Origin: Macrotrachela quadricornifera
Taxonomy: Eukaryota; Rotifera; Eurotatoria; Philodinida; Philodinidae
Direction of reading: 5' to 3'
Assembly: GCA_022393335.1 (NCBI GenBank)
Contig: JAJEKB010020044.1
Location: forward strand, 82,284 to 146,283
Length of the DNA: 64,000 nucleotides
Below the pieces are notes generated by a model. That model had not been told where the DNA came from. It searched no databases and saw only the letters and a list, made by a program, of their open reading frames with translations. This document shows, piece after piece, positions 51,101-61,515 of the stretch. Position 1 is the stretch's first letter. Every line of letters starts with the position of its first letter. A program made the translations under genes and the position numbers.

Positions 51101-53458
51101 AAAGTTAATGTTAATACTTATGAACAAAATCGATATGAGTAAGATTTATAGAAAAAAAACCTATTGATTCTATTCATTCTAAAAGAATTTATGACTAATG
51201 GGACATATTTAGATGTAGAAGGAACCATTGTGATCTTTGTAGACAAAAGAATACTTGAAGCAACGTATTGTTATTGAGCTCTAGATGTTTATGCAAAGTA
51301 GATGCAAAGAAAAAATCATTTCAGTAATTGACGTGTACTACATATTTAACATATATATAATAGAAATAATTATGTAAAACTTTTGAAAAAATATTATCAC
51401 ATCGAATCGAATTGGCTAAACCAGTTTGCTGATAGATTTGTAGTTATATGCATCCTACTATGTTTCTTCACGGCTAATTTACATATTAATCAGTAACAGA
51501 ATTGAACAGCTGCAGCTCTGATTTGTCTCTTAGGAATTGGAAGTCAATGGGAAACATTGCAGTTTGTCTCGAAGACGGTAGCTGTTGATTGATTCCTTCA
51601 TTTTTTCATTTTTTTTTTACATTTATTGACAGTACACGTGTTCGATCGAGGTCGTCACAAGAAAAAATAAGAATTTTTTGAAGTCAAATTTGTATTTAAA
51701 AATTTGAGAAGAGATCGTAGCTGCCCAATTTTGATCAATAAATCAACTATTTGACTAATTTAATATTAATTCTCGAAACTAATATTGTTTTAATTGAAGA
51801 ATAAAATAAAATTGAGAAGAATAATAAATAATATATAATTTTTATTTTATTATTAGTTTATTTTCTTCAATAACACATTATCCAAAAATTCCTCGTGTTT
51901 ATTTAAATGAAATTTATCAATTAAAATTATATGTAAATATTCGATGTTTTTCTGGTCCACATCTTTGTTCATCACGTCTTGCTCGTATTCCATCACAATT
52001 TGGTCCAGGACCATATCGTCATGTACTTATTGATATGTTTCATCATCTTTTATCTACATTATCAACATCAACAAATACACTTCGAGCTTTACGTCGTCTT
52101 GAACATCCATCAAATTCTGATGTAACATCAAATCTTAAAACAGAATATATAAAAGCAGCAAAAAAATCTTCAAAATTAATACGTCCTATATCATTACCAA
52201 CAAATCCTTATTTAATTTATCAATATCTTCGTCATATATGTACACAATTAGAAGCATGTCCTAATTTAATTAGTATGAAACATTTTGAAAATAATTGTCC
52301 AGATAAATGTCATATATTAATAAATACATTTGGTATTTTTTTTTTGTAAAAAATAAATTTTTTATTACTTATTTTTTTTGTTTTGTTTAGCTCTTTCATT
52401 TCATTCAAAACATAAACGAACACAACTTCGTGCTGCTCTTAATCGACAACGTAAACAAAAATCTTTATTATGTCATTTAAAATCAAATACAATTCCTTCA
52501 ACTGTTTCTATTCCTGTTATTGAAGAATTACCACGTACTGATTCATCAACTAATGATATATCTCCTCCATCATTACCATTACCTGGAAGTGATCGTAAAA
52601 CACGTGGTTTTCGTGTTCATATTGAACCAAGAACACATAATATAACACGAACAAATAAAAAACAAAAATTAACATCAACAGTAACAATTAAACAAGAACC
52701 AATGAATATTCCTGAACCAATCATTGATTCACCATCAATAATACAAAATTCAATTAAAGGTTTAATTAAAAATAAAATTCTTATTTTTTAAATAATAATT
52801 ATTTATTTAGAATCAAAACGTTCTCGTATAACAAAAAATAAACGTTCTTCATCGCCATTAGTAACAATGAATATTTTATCAAATCATTCATCTCCATCAA
52901 ATAAAAATAAAAAAAAACGTTCTTCTTCACAAACTATTAATGATTTAACATTATCATCAGATTTAGTAGTTCCAAAAATTGAAATACAACAAACAACAAT
53001 TCCAATTCCATTAATTGATACACGAAATCCAGTAACATGGAATGTTAATGATGTTTGTTCATATTTAAATCAATCGGGATGTTCATTTGCATTAAAAACA
53101 ATTAAAGAACAAGTAAAAATAAATTAGTAGTTTATATGAAAGTTTCTCAAGAAAATATTTAAAACAAATGAAAACCTATTATATCTTACAAAGATTTTCT
53201 TCAGAAACTTTCGTATTATTCATTACGTTATTTTTTTTAAAAATTAATTTTTTATTTTTTAAAAAGGAAATTGATGGCGCAGCTCTTCTTCTTCTTGATG
53301 ATTTACCTAAAGTTCAAGATTTACTTGAATTTAAATTAGGACCAGCAGTTAAATTTTGTCATGTTGTTGAACAACTTCGTACACAAGTTATTGATACATT
53401 TCATTCATCACCATCATTAAAAACGTCATCTCGTTTATCAACAACAAATACGTCTTGA
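48164..53458 (+). CDS. SFMBT: Polycomb protein SFMBT (four MBT repeats, SLED, SAM), 7 exons
   Basis: SFMBT proteins bind methylated histone tails and, in flies, partner Pho in the PhoRC complex that anchors Polycomb repression. Exons: 48164-48489, 48543-49047, 50165-51138, 51857-52332, 52391-52759, 52811-53112, 53267-53458; phases agree and give 1047 residues (Drosophila Sfmbt about 1220, human SFMBT1 866). An acidic, Ser/Thr-rich N-terminus (about 1-150) is followed by MBT repeats. Each ends with the family GW signature (CHPIGWCKEN, VHFIGWTLEN, LPAHWAIEH, VFPVGWAKFN), so four in all. Next is the SLED domain (VYLNEIYQLKLYVNIRCFSG... to HFENNCPDKC). A basic linker (KRTQLRAALNRQRKQK and others) leads to a C-terminal SAM domain (TWNVNDVCSYLNQSGC, then EIDGAALLLLDDLPKVQDLL) split by the last intron. 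No N-terminal FCS zinc finger is seen, unlike the fly protein. Introns 2 (1117 nt) and 3 (718 nt) are long. Confidence 0.92.
49270..49860. repeat. Degenerate repeat in SFMBT intron 2, related to the 57-kb foldback
   Basis: AAATTGTAGAACTTTTCA at about 49369, followed by a GCATC...ATATTTTATTTT stretch, matches the AAATTGTAGAGCTTTTCAC unit of the foldback element at 57313 and 57520. A second weaker unit (ACATTGTATCTTGTGATATA) lies at about 49706. The neighbouring GGTAAGAAGATGAAATAAG also has a counterpart near 57377. A related fragment (TTACATTGCATCTTCTGG) lies at 15413. These look like copies of one dispersed element family. Confidence 0.45.
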
Positions 53459-55306
53459 TTAAATTCTCTTTTTGTGTTCTGAGATCTATCTTTATTCTTT
53501 CTCCGGATATTTAAATATATGTTCTATCTGTTTTGTCAAGAACTGTTTTTTTTTTCTTTTTTTTTGTTCTTGTATATTTCTTTAAAAAAAACAAAGTAAA
53601 GCAGATAATTTCATTTGCTCATCAAATACTTATTTAATCCTTTAAAAATCGAATGTCTCGTCCAAAGAACATTGTGATAATTGCTATAATAAAATCTTGT
53701 ATGCAGAAATAAAAACAACAGAATTTTTTAACTCATATCAATAAATATAACGGCATTTAACATCGTTCTTTTTTGCTATGACATAAAAGATGCTTCAATG
53801 CATATATCTTCAAAAACCGAACATCATTTATCAGTTATAAAACATATAAACAAATAAAAAATAAAGAAAAGAATAAAAGAAAAATCAGGTTTAATGCATT
53901 TGCTAATTAGCGCCCTAAGCATGTATGATATTTTGCACCAAGACTCTAATAGCTAAATGGATAAAATGATTCAGAATTCAGTTGTTGGCTTTATACTTCT
54001 GAAATTTGACCAGTTTTGTTAAACGTATATTCGTACGCTGATGAATACGACGATAAGAAGCATTGCTGGTATCAAATACGATAATTATCGATATATACAT
54101 AAATATTTTTTTTCCCATATCATAATAGCGAATCTTCACGTTTTTGATAATTTACTATACTTTTCATATATTCAACCACTTTCTCATTTAGTTAAGCACC
54201 ATCTACATGAAGTTTTTCATTAGTAATAAATTATTTTAATAAAACAATACTATTTTTCATTTCTGTGAATTTATCTCAATTACAATAAATTGTTCAATTA
54301 TGATCAAATTAATTTTCAATCCTATACTGCTGCATAAAATAACGGTGTGAAAAAATAACGTCGTCTTGAAACATGGCGATACCACTAATTATCGGACAGG
54401 ATACGTATATGGTATTATACTTAACATTTGAATCGATTCGGCAAATCATCATCCAAATCTGTATCCAGGTCAAGTCGAATACCAAGTATATAATCTGTTT
54501 CCAAGATACTATAACTGATACATAAAGTCATTTTAATAGAATTATGTTATGAGTATATCGATGGACTAGAATTTCTATGTTTATCATCAGGTTTCTCTTA
54601 CTATAAAAAAATATATTTTCAACTTTTAAAGATTAATTTTTCCTAGACATTGATATGGATATGAACTCTTATATTCAATAATTAATTTGGTGACAATATA
54701 TTCTCCAATTATAAAATTTGAATACCATATAAAAATTAACTAAATATAACAATATCTAAGAAAAAAAAAGAATAAAATATTCATCAAATTACATTATGTT
54801 AAAAATGAATGCTTACAATCAACTTTTTTTATCTATTAATTACTCATTTATTTCATTAAATATCATATATATATAATAACAAAATTGGTTCATTATATTT
54901 TTATTCTTTTTTAATTTCTTCATTGTTATATAGAAAAAAAAAATATCTATTAGAATATATCTCATTTATTAATACATTTAAACTGGTATATGATATGTCC
55001 CGAGGCGAAGAAAAAAGACAAGGCTATATGGATATATGATTGGGTCTGATATATCATTATATACATGAAACATGGTTTTTTTTCTTGTTTCTATTTTTCT
55101 TTTATGAAGGTGAATTAAGCATTTTTCAAGCGTATCGATTTTGAATACCTCCATTAAAGCAGTATAAATAAACAAGGCATTGACGGTTAGTAATTTTTCA
55201 TGATTCTCTTTCTATCACAATCTATAGTACATAGAAAGAGTAATAAAATAAATAATTATTCACCTTTTTTTTTTGAAACTATTTAACGAATATTATCATT
55301 AAAAGA
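53459..55306. other. Intergenic region between SFMBT and the YihY-type gene
   Basis: AT-rich, no gene recognised. Contains the SFMBT 3' UTR at the start and the promoter of the following gene at the end. Confidence 0.45.
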
Positions 55307-56356
55307 ATGATAAATTCTATATGGAGACCAATTCAACGAGGAATTGGTATTGGTCAACCAATACCTCCTCGTCGATCTGCTTGGGGTTTTATTAAAAAAA
55401 TTCTTAACGATTGGTCATTAGATTTTGGTTCATTACTTGCATATGCTATTTTAATAGCTCTTTTACCAATATTTGTAGCAGCTTTTGGAATATTTGGACT
55501 TGTTTTTAAAGGAAATTCCGGTGCAAGACAATCAGTTGTTAATGCAATCGTTGATTCATTACCAGATAATAATACAAAAACAGCTGTACGACAGGTATAA
55601 AAGAAAATTAAAAAAACATTTTTTTTTTCAATTAAAAAATAAAATAAAATATGAATTAAGGTAACTGACATAGCAGCTGATAAACTTGAAAGTGATGCTG
55701 GTGGAATTCTTGCCATAGGTATTATATTTTCAATATGGGGTGGATCTCGTTTATTTGTTGCAATTGGTAATATATTTACAATAATTTATCGTACACATGA
55801 ACGTTCATTTATTCGTAAAAATTTAATAGCTATTGGAATGCTTATTCTATTTATATTTCTTATTATAATTATATTTGTTTCAGCTGGTATACCATCATTT
55901 GTAATAAATTCATTACCAGGACAAAATGGTGCACAATTTGGAATATTTGTTGCTGGAATAGTTGTATCAATTATAATTGCATTTATTTTATTTATAGCAA
56001 TTTTTTTTATTGTACCAAATAAAAAAATGAAATTCAAATATATTTGGTGTGGAGCATTAATTGCAGCATTTTTACTTGAACTATTTATTATTTTATTTCC
56101 ATTATATATTCGACGTTTTATGGGTTCATTTATTGGTCTTATTGGATTTGCTGTTATTTTAATAACATTTTTTTATTATTTTTCATTAATAATTATTATA
56201 GGTGCACAAATTAATGCATATTTTTTTGAAAGTATACAACCATTACCGGATGGTTTAGGTACTTTTATAAGTCAAGCTTTTAAACGAGTAATAAGATCAT
56301 CATCAATGTATAAAATCAGTTATGCTCAATATCCTAGATCAAAACGATTTTATTAA
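55307..56356 (+). CDS. YihY/BrkB-family integral membrane protein (bacterial type)
   Basis: Exons 55307-55594 and 55661-56356 are joined across a 66-nt GT/AG intron in phase 0, giving 327 residues, close to the usual 280-330 of the bacterial family. The family layout is clear: a WSLDFGSLLAYAILIALLP first-helix motif, a loop GNSGARQSVVNAIVDSLPDN, IWGGSRLFVAIGNIFTIIYR, a basic loop ERSFIRKN, three further long hydrophobic segments, the VPNKKMKFKYIWCGALIAAFLLE region, and the terminal helix YFSLIIIIGAQINAYFFE. I count six membrane segments. In bacteria the family sits in the inner membrane; its molecular role is not settled (the old RNase BN label was wrong). The C-terminal 45 residues are basic. 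The intron, host-like codon use and clean frame say it is a resident rotifer gene. Origin by horizontal transfer is inference. Confidence 0.85.
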
Positions 56357-56846
56357 TATTAATCTAAAGAATCAAAATCTGTATGATAAAATTTTGTTAA
56401 TTTATTTAATAAAGATCTATATTGTGATAAGTTAAAGAATCTATTGTATGGAACAATAATTTTGTTTTTCTAATTGTAAATGTTTATAGTATCAATTTGA
56501 ATTATAAATAATCTCGATCAAGTTGCAATGCATCTTCATATGCTTTAATAATACGTTTTAAATTTTCTCGTCGATTTGTTCAATCAATAGGTACTTTTAT
56601 AAAACGAATTAAATCCAATGATCGACATGTTATGTTTACAAACTATTTTCAATTGTATCCTATTTCCATGTATAGTTAAAGTTGAATGAAACACTTTCAT
56701 TCAGAAATACGATTCATTCCACACGGATTTATCCTAATAAAAAAAAGTTTTGTTTCAAAAGATATCAAGTTCAAATATTTTTCTACATATCGAAGTCGTT
56801 CTTTTAATTCAGCAAAAAAATCAACTTATCTCTTCTACTTAGGGCA
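56357..56846. other. Intergenic region before the foldback element
   Basis: Probable 3' UTR of the YihY-type gene, then AT-rich sequence. A short coding-like antisense stretch near 56503-56600 (on the minus strand) has no recognisable family. Confidence 0.35.
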
Positions 56847-57820
56847 TACCAAAAGTAGTGAGGGAAGTACCTTTTTTCCTTAGGCAGAGGTCTAAAAAAA
56901 TTTCTTTTTTTACCAATAGATAGAGCGTGTTTCGCTCTATCTTTCTATGCTATTTGATCACTATTCAGTTGATCTTATAATAATAAAATTTCGATAAGAA
57001 CTATTTTCATTGAAAATTAGCTGGTAGCATTTAGATCATAACGGACATGGCATTATAAAGATGGGACACTTTTGTATTTCATTTTATCATCACTTAACGC
57101 GTTGTATTAGAAAAACAGAATATATCAGAAGATGCAGCGTGAAAAGCTCTACAATTTATAAAGGATCGCTTATTCTATAGTTGCACTTTATGTTTGCAGA
57201 ATGGACAAAATTCTGAGCGATCAATTTTGACGTTGCAAAACAAGATTGACTTTTTTAGTAAATGACGAATTCGGTTTTTTTTATCTTATCTTTTTCTATA
57301 ATTGTTCTCTCTAAATTGTAGAGCTTTTCACGCTGCATCTTGTAGTGTATTTTGTTTCTTTAAATAAAACATTTTAGGTAATAAAAAAGATGAGATAGGG
57401 GAAACCGAATGCATTTTTTACTAAAAAACAATCTCGTTTCCGCAATATCGAAATTTGGTCGTTCAGAGTTTTGTTCGTTTTGAAAATAAAAAGTGCAACT
57501 ATAGAATAAGCGATCCTTTATAAATTGTAGAGCTTTTCACGCTACATCTTCTGATATATTCTGTTTTTCTAATACAACATATTAAGTGATAATAAAGTAG
57601 AATGCGAAAGTGCCACACTCATTATGATCTAATGCTACCAGCTGATTTTCAATGAAAATAGTTCTTATCGAAATTTTATTATTATAAGATCAACTGAATA
57701 ATGATCAAATAGCATAGAAAGATAGAGCGAAACACGCTCTATCGATTGGTAAAAAAAGAAATTTTTTTAGATCTCTGCCTAAGGAAAAAAGGTACTTCCC
57801 TCACTACTTTTGATATGCCC
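56847..57820. mobile_element. Foldback element with ~300-nt near-identical arms and TA flanks
   Basis: GGGCATACCAAAAGTAGTGA at 56847 is mirrored by the inverted end finishing ATATGCCC at about 57820. Each end is flanked by TA, which fits a Tc1/mariner-type target. The arms stay nearly identical for about 300 bases, including AGATAGAGCGTGTTTCGCTC on the left and its complement on the right. The inverted match then continues through the GTAGAGCTTTTCACGCT unit, which occurs once inverted (about 57150) and twice direct (57316 and 57523). The high arm identity suggests recent activity or gene conversion. No transposase is encoded, and the RNA could fold into a long hairpin. Confidence 0.85.
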
Positions 57821-58366
57821 TAAGTATTAGAATAGAGGGCAATTGAAAAAACAATAAAATAAAAATTTTCAACAAGAAGAAACTCTACATCGAAATATAT
57901 TTCTAGTTTTTGTCGAGAAATACGTAAAAAAATACATCACCAAATTAATAAAAAGTCATTTTATAATGATTATTTATGTCTAGCAAACAAACCTATTTAC
58001 ACTTTTCCATTATACAAGGTAAAATAAAAGCAGCGATAGTGTACGACAGATTTACTTTTATTCAGAGAGAAATTACAATTGATGATGTAAAAGCTTTTGA
58101 AATAATATAGTGTTTGATTATTCACTTGATTTTAAGGGAAAGAATAAATTTGTTTATATCAAGATGACAAAAACCAAATACCATGTCATATATCAATGTA
58201 GAATTTATCTTTTCTTAATTCCTGAAAACAATTTCAGTTTTTATCTGTATATTTCTTTTTAAAATTTCATCATATAATATTGAGTTAATGAGAAAAAAAG
58301 AAAAAGACAAAATCATGAAAGCATTGAATATTATCTTGTTTAACCTGAGCTCCCTATTTAAATAGC
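57821..58366. other. Intergenic region downstream of the phosphatase gene
   Basis: AT-rich, no gene; the low-complexity 3' flank of the minus-strand phosphatase gene. Confidence 0.4.
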
Positions 58367-59271
58367 TTAATCAACTATTTTCTTGTTCTTATGATACATT
58401 TCATCCAGAATAAACCCTACTTGTTCTGTTTGACCTAAAATTATCATTGAAAAATATTCCATAAAAAGAAAATCATAAAATAAATGATACATACATCCAG
58501 ATTGAGGACTTGAAAAACCATTAGTTTGACAACGTTGATCATGTAAAAGACGATTGGTTAATAAAGCTTTTTCACCTAAAGTACAAATATTTAAAAAAAT
58601 TCATATATTACTAAAGTCATATGTATTGTTATACTATTTAAATTAAATAGAATTCCAATCATAATTGAAATAATCGTTCCTGTTCGACCATGACCACCCC
58701 TACAATATTTTTTTATTTAGGTTTATGTTTTTTATACATTTAAAATAGATATTTACAAACAATGAACAAGAAGAACTTGTCTTTGTTTAATTCGGTTACA
58801 AAGTTCAAGACAAAAATCTAGAACTTGTTGATTATTAGCATGAATTGATCCATTAGGAATTGGAAATGAAATAAATTCAACTTCACGATCGACTAAATAG
58901 TCAATCAAATATTGAAAAAAATTGTCAGTACCAATTTTTGCAAATTAAATAAATGCTAATACCTTCTTTGGCATGCTGTAACATAACTTCTTGGTATGGT
59001 GGAAAATGTTTTAACTCTTCATTTTCCATAGTATTAACAACAACTTGAACACCAGCATCAATTATTTCACGAGTTCTAATTTGATGACAATCAGGATCTC
59101 GTTCACCTGGATATGCACTTGCTAATAAAAGATTTGGAATTACTAAATAAAACATGATCTTTAAAGATACGTATTCTAAGAATTGGCTATCTAACCCCAA
59201 TGTGAAAAAGGTGTTGGCCCACGTGCAGATTCATCAATTTGATTCAATACTAATGCTGATATAGTATTCAT
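58367..59271 (-). CDS. Dual-specificity-type protein phosphatase (CX5R), 6 exons
   Basis: Exons are 59271-59196, 59142-58963, 58892-58757, 58699-58635, 58575-58495 and 58434-58367. All phases agree, giving 201 residues, a compact stand-alone phosphatase domain. The protein opens with WVIPNLLLASAYPGERD, a motif I associate with a bdelloid-expanded tyrosine/dual-specificity phosphatase family. It continues with LIDAGV-like REIIDAGVQVVVNTMENEEL, then FISFPIPNGSIHANNQQVLDF. The signature loop VHCLGGHGRTGT is built by splicing exons 3 and 4, with the nucleophile Cys near residue 130 and Arg at 136. Most relatives I know have Trp after this Cys; here it is Leu, which should not abolish catalysis. 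The conserved C-terminal SPQSGCQTEQVGFI follows. Substrate is unknown. All exons are open, so it looks functional. Confidence 0.85.
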
Positions 59272-60311
59272 AATAGAGATCGAGAGTAAGACTTAATGTG
59301 TGATTGTATAAAGATCTATTAATAGTAGGAGGAAAAAAGATATAGAATAACGCTTGCGAGACAAATACTGTTCTCTTTCTTTGTTTCTTCCTTCCAATAC
59401 AAGAAAGCATGTAGTTTTATACTTTTCAATATGCTGAGTCATTTAATAAACATGGTTACGACTAAATGCTGTTATCGTGCAAATTGACGTCAATATTGTC
59501 AATTGTCGTCAATGGAAAAATAGTGTTTTAGGTTTTCCGATAAAAATTAAAATATTTAACAAAAATTTTATATTCCACGAAAACTGAAGAATAAGATTGT
59601 ATCATGCTGTATACATACTGTTATTATTCACGATTTTTGATAATATCAAAGGAATCATTAATGCTTGAAATAAATGAAATATTTTGGTATGTTAGAGAGA
59701 CTAATAATGTCTTTGATCTATATTAGATAAACATAAGGTTCAAACAATGAACTCCTTTTTTTATTTGTAGATTTATGCCAATTTGAAAGATTTTATTTAA
59801 CCTTGTTGACCATAAGTAAAGTTTTTACCTATATCCGATAATTTTATTCAATTGGTATCTCGGACAATTACCGTTGTTCTAATCATTAACTTTTATTTCT
59901 ATTCAAAAAAGCCAAGAGAAAATATAAAAAATTATTTGTACACATTTAAACTCAGATTCTAATTTATTATTAAATTTCTATATTTAGATATGGTTTAAAA
60001 GATCTTGGAACAGATCTTTATTACCAAATATGTATTTCAACTTTTTTTTATAGTAGAACCTTTACCAGAGATTTTGAGTCATAAACTCGGACCAATCGTC
60101 ATTAGAATATTAGCTATTGTCAATACTATTGAAGTTGATACTATTAATATTCCCAATCCCTACTCTACAAATTATTATTATTTATCTACTTATTTCTAAA
60201 ATTAGAAGAGATTTTATTTATAAATGAGTCCAAAAAATGAGATCAGTATCATTATTAAAAAAGTGTCTTTAATCAATGTAGAAAAAATTTTTCTGCTTCA
60301 GTTCAATCATC
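59272..60311. other. Intergenic region upstream of the phosphatase gene
   Basis: No supported gene. A 60-codon plus-strand frame at 60005-60199 has a faint SAM-domain-like run (LPEILSHKLGPIVIRILAIV) after a TTATAG acceptor-like site, but nothing around it confirms a gene. Confidence 0.35.
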
Positions 60312-60715
60312 TTAATCGTCAATAGGTTGTGGTACAAGTTCAAGTGGATGTTCATATCCTTTCTTTTCACATACCGAACATAAATCATAATTATCACATG
60401 TTAAACAACGATATCTTTGGTCAATAATAGGATCCATATAACATCCATTACATATAATATATGACCATTGAAATTCATCTGCTGATGAAGGAGGCAATTT
60501 TTCTCCTTTTACCCATGTTTTCAAAGCTTCAAATCCTTTACGTGAAACATCATCATGACCATGATGTGATAAAATTGTTCCATCTGATGAAACAATTAAC
60601 AACGATGGGATACCTTCAAAGAAAAGAATAAAATAGTCATTATGTAAAATTATGAAATAGAATAATCACTTACTAGAAAATTCAAAATATAATGGGTAGA
60701 TACAACGGGAATCTT
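60312..60715 (-). pseudogene. 5'-truncated nucleoredoxin-like gene with C-terminal ZZ finger
   Basis: The last exon (60613-60312) encodes IPSLLIVSSDGTILSHHG, the C-terminal half of a thioredoxin-like fold as in nucleoredoxin. It is followed by ALKTWVKGEKLPPSS and a ZZ-type zinc finger with CNGC, CLTC and CSVC pairs ending in a His, then the stop. A short upstream exon ending at about 60674 (LYFEFS before a GTAAGT donor, phase 1, which fits) seems to join it. Farther 5' the frame is closed and no CPPC-type active site or start codon is found for 900 bases, so the gene lacks its catalytic half. Unrelated sequence with a small CGACAAAAA hairpin starts at about 60770. It may be a pseudogene or the tail of a rearranged gene. 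Confidence 0.65.
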
Positions 60716-61515
60716 ACCATGGTTTTGGAAAAGTATTTTTTTTTTCGATTTTTTTTTCGACAGAAAGATCAAAACGCTCTAGAAAACGTTATTGGTCGAC
60801 AAAAAAGAAACACTTTTTGTCGAAATCATAAGATTCTAGGTCATTTTCTCGGAACATGTATATGTATATTTCGTGTACTAGCTCCCATGCTGGTAAATGA
60901 TCTCTGAACGTTCGAATTGAGCATTTTTATCGTTTTTTCTCTCTCAGAAGGATACAAGCACGATAAGAGAGATGTTTGGTAAAGAAAAAAAGCATAATAT
61001 CTAATGAAATGATGAAGTTATAGGCAATTTTTTAGGAATATGCTAAGAAAATCTGAAGATAATCGATAATTATCAACTTTTTCTCCCTTTCTCATTTTTT
61101 TCAAAGTTAATTATCTTTTGCTGTTCGGAATAAACAAACACAGCTCCAAACAAGCTTTTCCCTTGTCTATTGCTTTTCTAGACGATAGTGTAGAGGAAGA
61201 AATCAGCCTCACCTCAAGCGTCCGTAAAATTCTTATCGAAATTCTGGTTTAGTATTTTCTTTGTGGTATAAGATGATCGTTTTTATATCAATATATTTCG
61301 TGTTTCTCGAAATCATGTGAATAGAATAAAGATCCAAAACTCACATTTAAATACATTGGACAATGATTAAGTGAAAATTAATACGTTATCTTTAAGTACG
61401 AAGTCTGACGTACAGTTGTTTTAATTTTAATCAGTAGATAGATTATGTGACTCACTGATGTAATAAGCTAATCTCTCGACCATTTCTTTTCATTCAATTC
61501 CTTTGTAACACTACG
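60716..61515. other. Intergenic region before the transposon-derived gene
   Basis: No gene. A short inverted pair GACAAAAAAGAAACACTTTTTGTC lies at about 60796-60819. Any promoter of the following element would lie in the last part. Confidence 0.4.

Noticed and set aside
60005..60199. Faint SAM-domain-like run
   Set aside because: Only about 20 suggestive residues, no supporting exons; chance similarity is likely.
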